Source: CAYHDN01 sp964355425 (GTDB lineage Bacteria; Patescibacteriota; UBA1384; XYA2-FULL-43-10; CAINNR01). From it: a DNA stretch of 5,145 nucleotides. Positions 4,680 through 5,145 of this stretch are shown here, piece by piece. The notes beneath the pieces are model-generated. The model did not search any database. It had not been told where the DNA came from and saw only the letters and a program-made list of their open reading frames with translations. The translations under genes were made by a program, and so were the position numbers. Location of the stretch: assembly GCA_964355425.1 (NCBI GenBank), contig CAYHDN010000048.1, forward strand, positions 1-5,145, written 5' to 3'. The stretch's first letter is position 1, and each line of letters starts with the position of its first letter.

Positions 4680-4768
4680 ATTTTCAGTGTCGAATATCGT
4701 ACCTTGGCTGACCGAAAGGAACACGGTGACAGGACAACTTCACGGGCGGTTTTTTTAGTGTTCTATAA

Positions 4769-4827
4769 TAGAGATTATTCCCTTTGTATCAACACAATAG
4801 AGTGTTGCAGTGTGGGGATAATCTCTA
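4769..4827. repeat. Long nested inverted repeat / hairpin
   Basis: TAGAGATTATTCCC (4769-4782) pairs over all 14 positions with GGGGATAATCTCTA (4814-4827), with one G-T wobble. Inside is a second perfect hairpin, CAACAC (4790-4795) with GTGTTG (4802-4807), loop AATAGA. Outside, a T7 run (4750-4756) and an A7 run (4830-4836) are also complementary, though offset by unequal spacers. The right arm touches the A-tract upstream of the next promoter. It could be a miniature inverted-repeat element, a structured RNA or an operator. The rest of 4680-4857 shows nothing else I can support. Confidence 0.7.
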
Positions 4828-4857
4828 ACAAAAAAACTCACCAAAATCAAAGCTGTG

Positions 4858-4886
4858 TTGCATTTCAAGCACATCTATGGTATTAT
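4858..4886 (+). promoter_or_regulatory. Promoter of the membrane-protein gene, extended -10
   Basis: TTGCAT (4858-4863) is a partial -35 and TATTAT (4881-4886) a 5-of-6 -10, spacer 17. TG at 4878-4879 gives an extended -10 (TGGTATTAT). The start would be near 4893, leaving a leader of about 30 bases. The upstream block (4823-4861: CTCTAAC, A7, then AAAATCAAAG, then TTGC) matches that of the promoter at 4473-4501 in order and spacing. Confidence 0.65.
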
Positions 4887-4924
4887 TTTGGACACAAAAG
4901 GAGATGATAGTAGGGGTGCTAAGC

Positions 4925-5145
4925 ATGATCATCTGTTCGACGATGATAGTGATGTTCATTTCGGCATTTTGCTTTGGCTATTTCCAATCTTTTCTGGCCA
5001 AAGCTGGGTCTCTAGCCTTGGTGATTGTTTTTGGGCTGGTACACTCGGCGCTTTCCTATGCGGTTCTTGACCACTCTGCAATCATGGTCGTTTCAACCGG
5101 CTTGATATCAGCTACACTTGTTGTTCTGGGCCAAGCCCAGCACTC
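4925..5145 (+). CDS. Hydrophobic multi-pass membrane protein, 5' part, unknown function
   Basis: The frame stays open from ATG 4925 to the right edge (73 codons). It reads as membrane protein: a first hydrophobic segment at about residues 2-23 (MIVMFISAFCFGYF within it), a short loop LAKAG, a second segment at about 29-48 (SLALVIVFGLVHSALSYAVL), a turn DHS, and a third at about 52-69 (AIMVVSTGLISATLVVLG). No family is recognisable from this much. The start is chosen because AGGGGTG (4912-4918) lies 6 bases upstream. In-frame alternatives are GTG 4916, with AAAGGAG 11-12 bases before it, and ATG 4904, whose GGAG abuts the codon and so is unlikely. An extended -10 promoter at 4858-4886 would drive it. 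A hydrophilic 71-codon frame at 4855-5070 overlaps it and is judged a shadow. Confidence 0.7.
   Translation, partial: MIICSTMIVMFISAFCFGYFQSFLAKAGSLALVIVFGLVHSALSYAVLDHSAIMVVSTGLISATLVVLGQAQH

Noticed and set aside
4726..4758. 10-codon GTG frame after AAAGGA, ending in the T7 run
   Set aside because: It is too short to support, has no promoter, and the T7 run has no convincing hairpin in front of it.
4750..4842. Insertion sequence ends
   Set aside because: The T7/A7 flanks are unequally spaced from the stem and no target duplication or transposase is visible, so only a hairpin is called.
4653..4907. 84-codon plus-strand frame
   Set aside because: It would begin with a non-ATG codon inside the terminator hairpin and translate through the nested inverted repeat and a promoter, with no ribosome site.
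4855..5070. 71-codon plus-strand frame overlapping the membrane-protein gene
   Set aside because: Its ATG lies upstream of the predicted transcription start near 4893, and the alternative frame gives a coherent multi-pass membrane protein with a proper ribosome site.

Overview
The window looks like a piece of a bacterial chromosome carrying conserved housekeeping genes, broken up by small, individually transcribed genes and repeat elements. On the minus strand, read in transcription order, lie lysS and serS (lysyl- and seryl-tRNA synthetases, overlapping by 8 bases), hpf/raiA (short ribosome hibernation factor) and the first 161 codons of secA (protein export motor), which runs off the left edge. 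The hpf-secA adjacency is familiar from Firmicutes and other Gram-positive-like lineages. The short HPF, compact LysRS, AT-leaning housekeeping genes and unrecognisable small genes fit a Candidate Phyla Radiation (Patescibacteria) genome. That assignment is inference at about even odds, because nothing here is a diagnostic marker.

The plus strand carries three small transcription units, none recognisable by family. A 91-codon gene (821-1096) has two interleaved perfect-consensus sigma-70 promoters and its own intrinsic terminator. A 38-codon, strongly basic gene (4527-4643) has an extended -10 promoter, a strong Shine-Dalgarno and a UUCG-capped terminator. The third is the start of a hydrophobic membrane protein (4925 to the right edge), again behind an extended -10 promoter. 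The two right-hand promoters look related in sequence, including an upstream A-tract block.

The intergenic DNA is richly structured. (1) Three copies (502-566, 1603-1670, 4343-4417) of a dyad built from three CACnnAT heptamers facing three inverted ATnnGTG heptamers, with nearly mirror-symmetric spacing. Each lies directly 5' of a minus-strand unit (secA, hpf, lysS). (2) Two adjacent REP-pair (BIME-like) units at 638-744, bounded by GTAG...CTAC, whose stems differ in sequence but keep their pairing. (3) A 22-base imperfect inverted repeat (1157-1178) just past the hpf stop. (4) A nested hairpin with a 14-bp outer stem at 4769-4827.

Functionally, the minus strand serves translation (aminoacylation, ribosome protection) and secretion. 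The plus-strand genes sit opposite, with convergent and divergent junctions insulated by their own signals. The main unexplained signals are the heptamer dyads and the small-gene promoter family. I see no defence system, CRISPR array, tRNA, rRNA or intact transposase.
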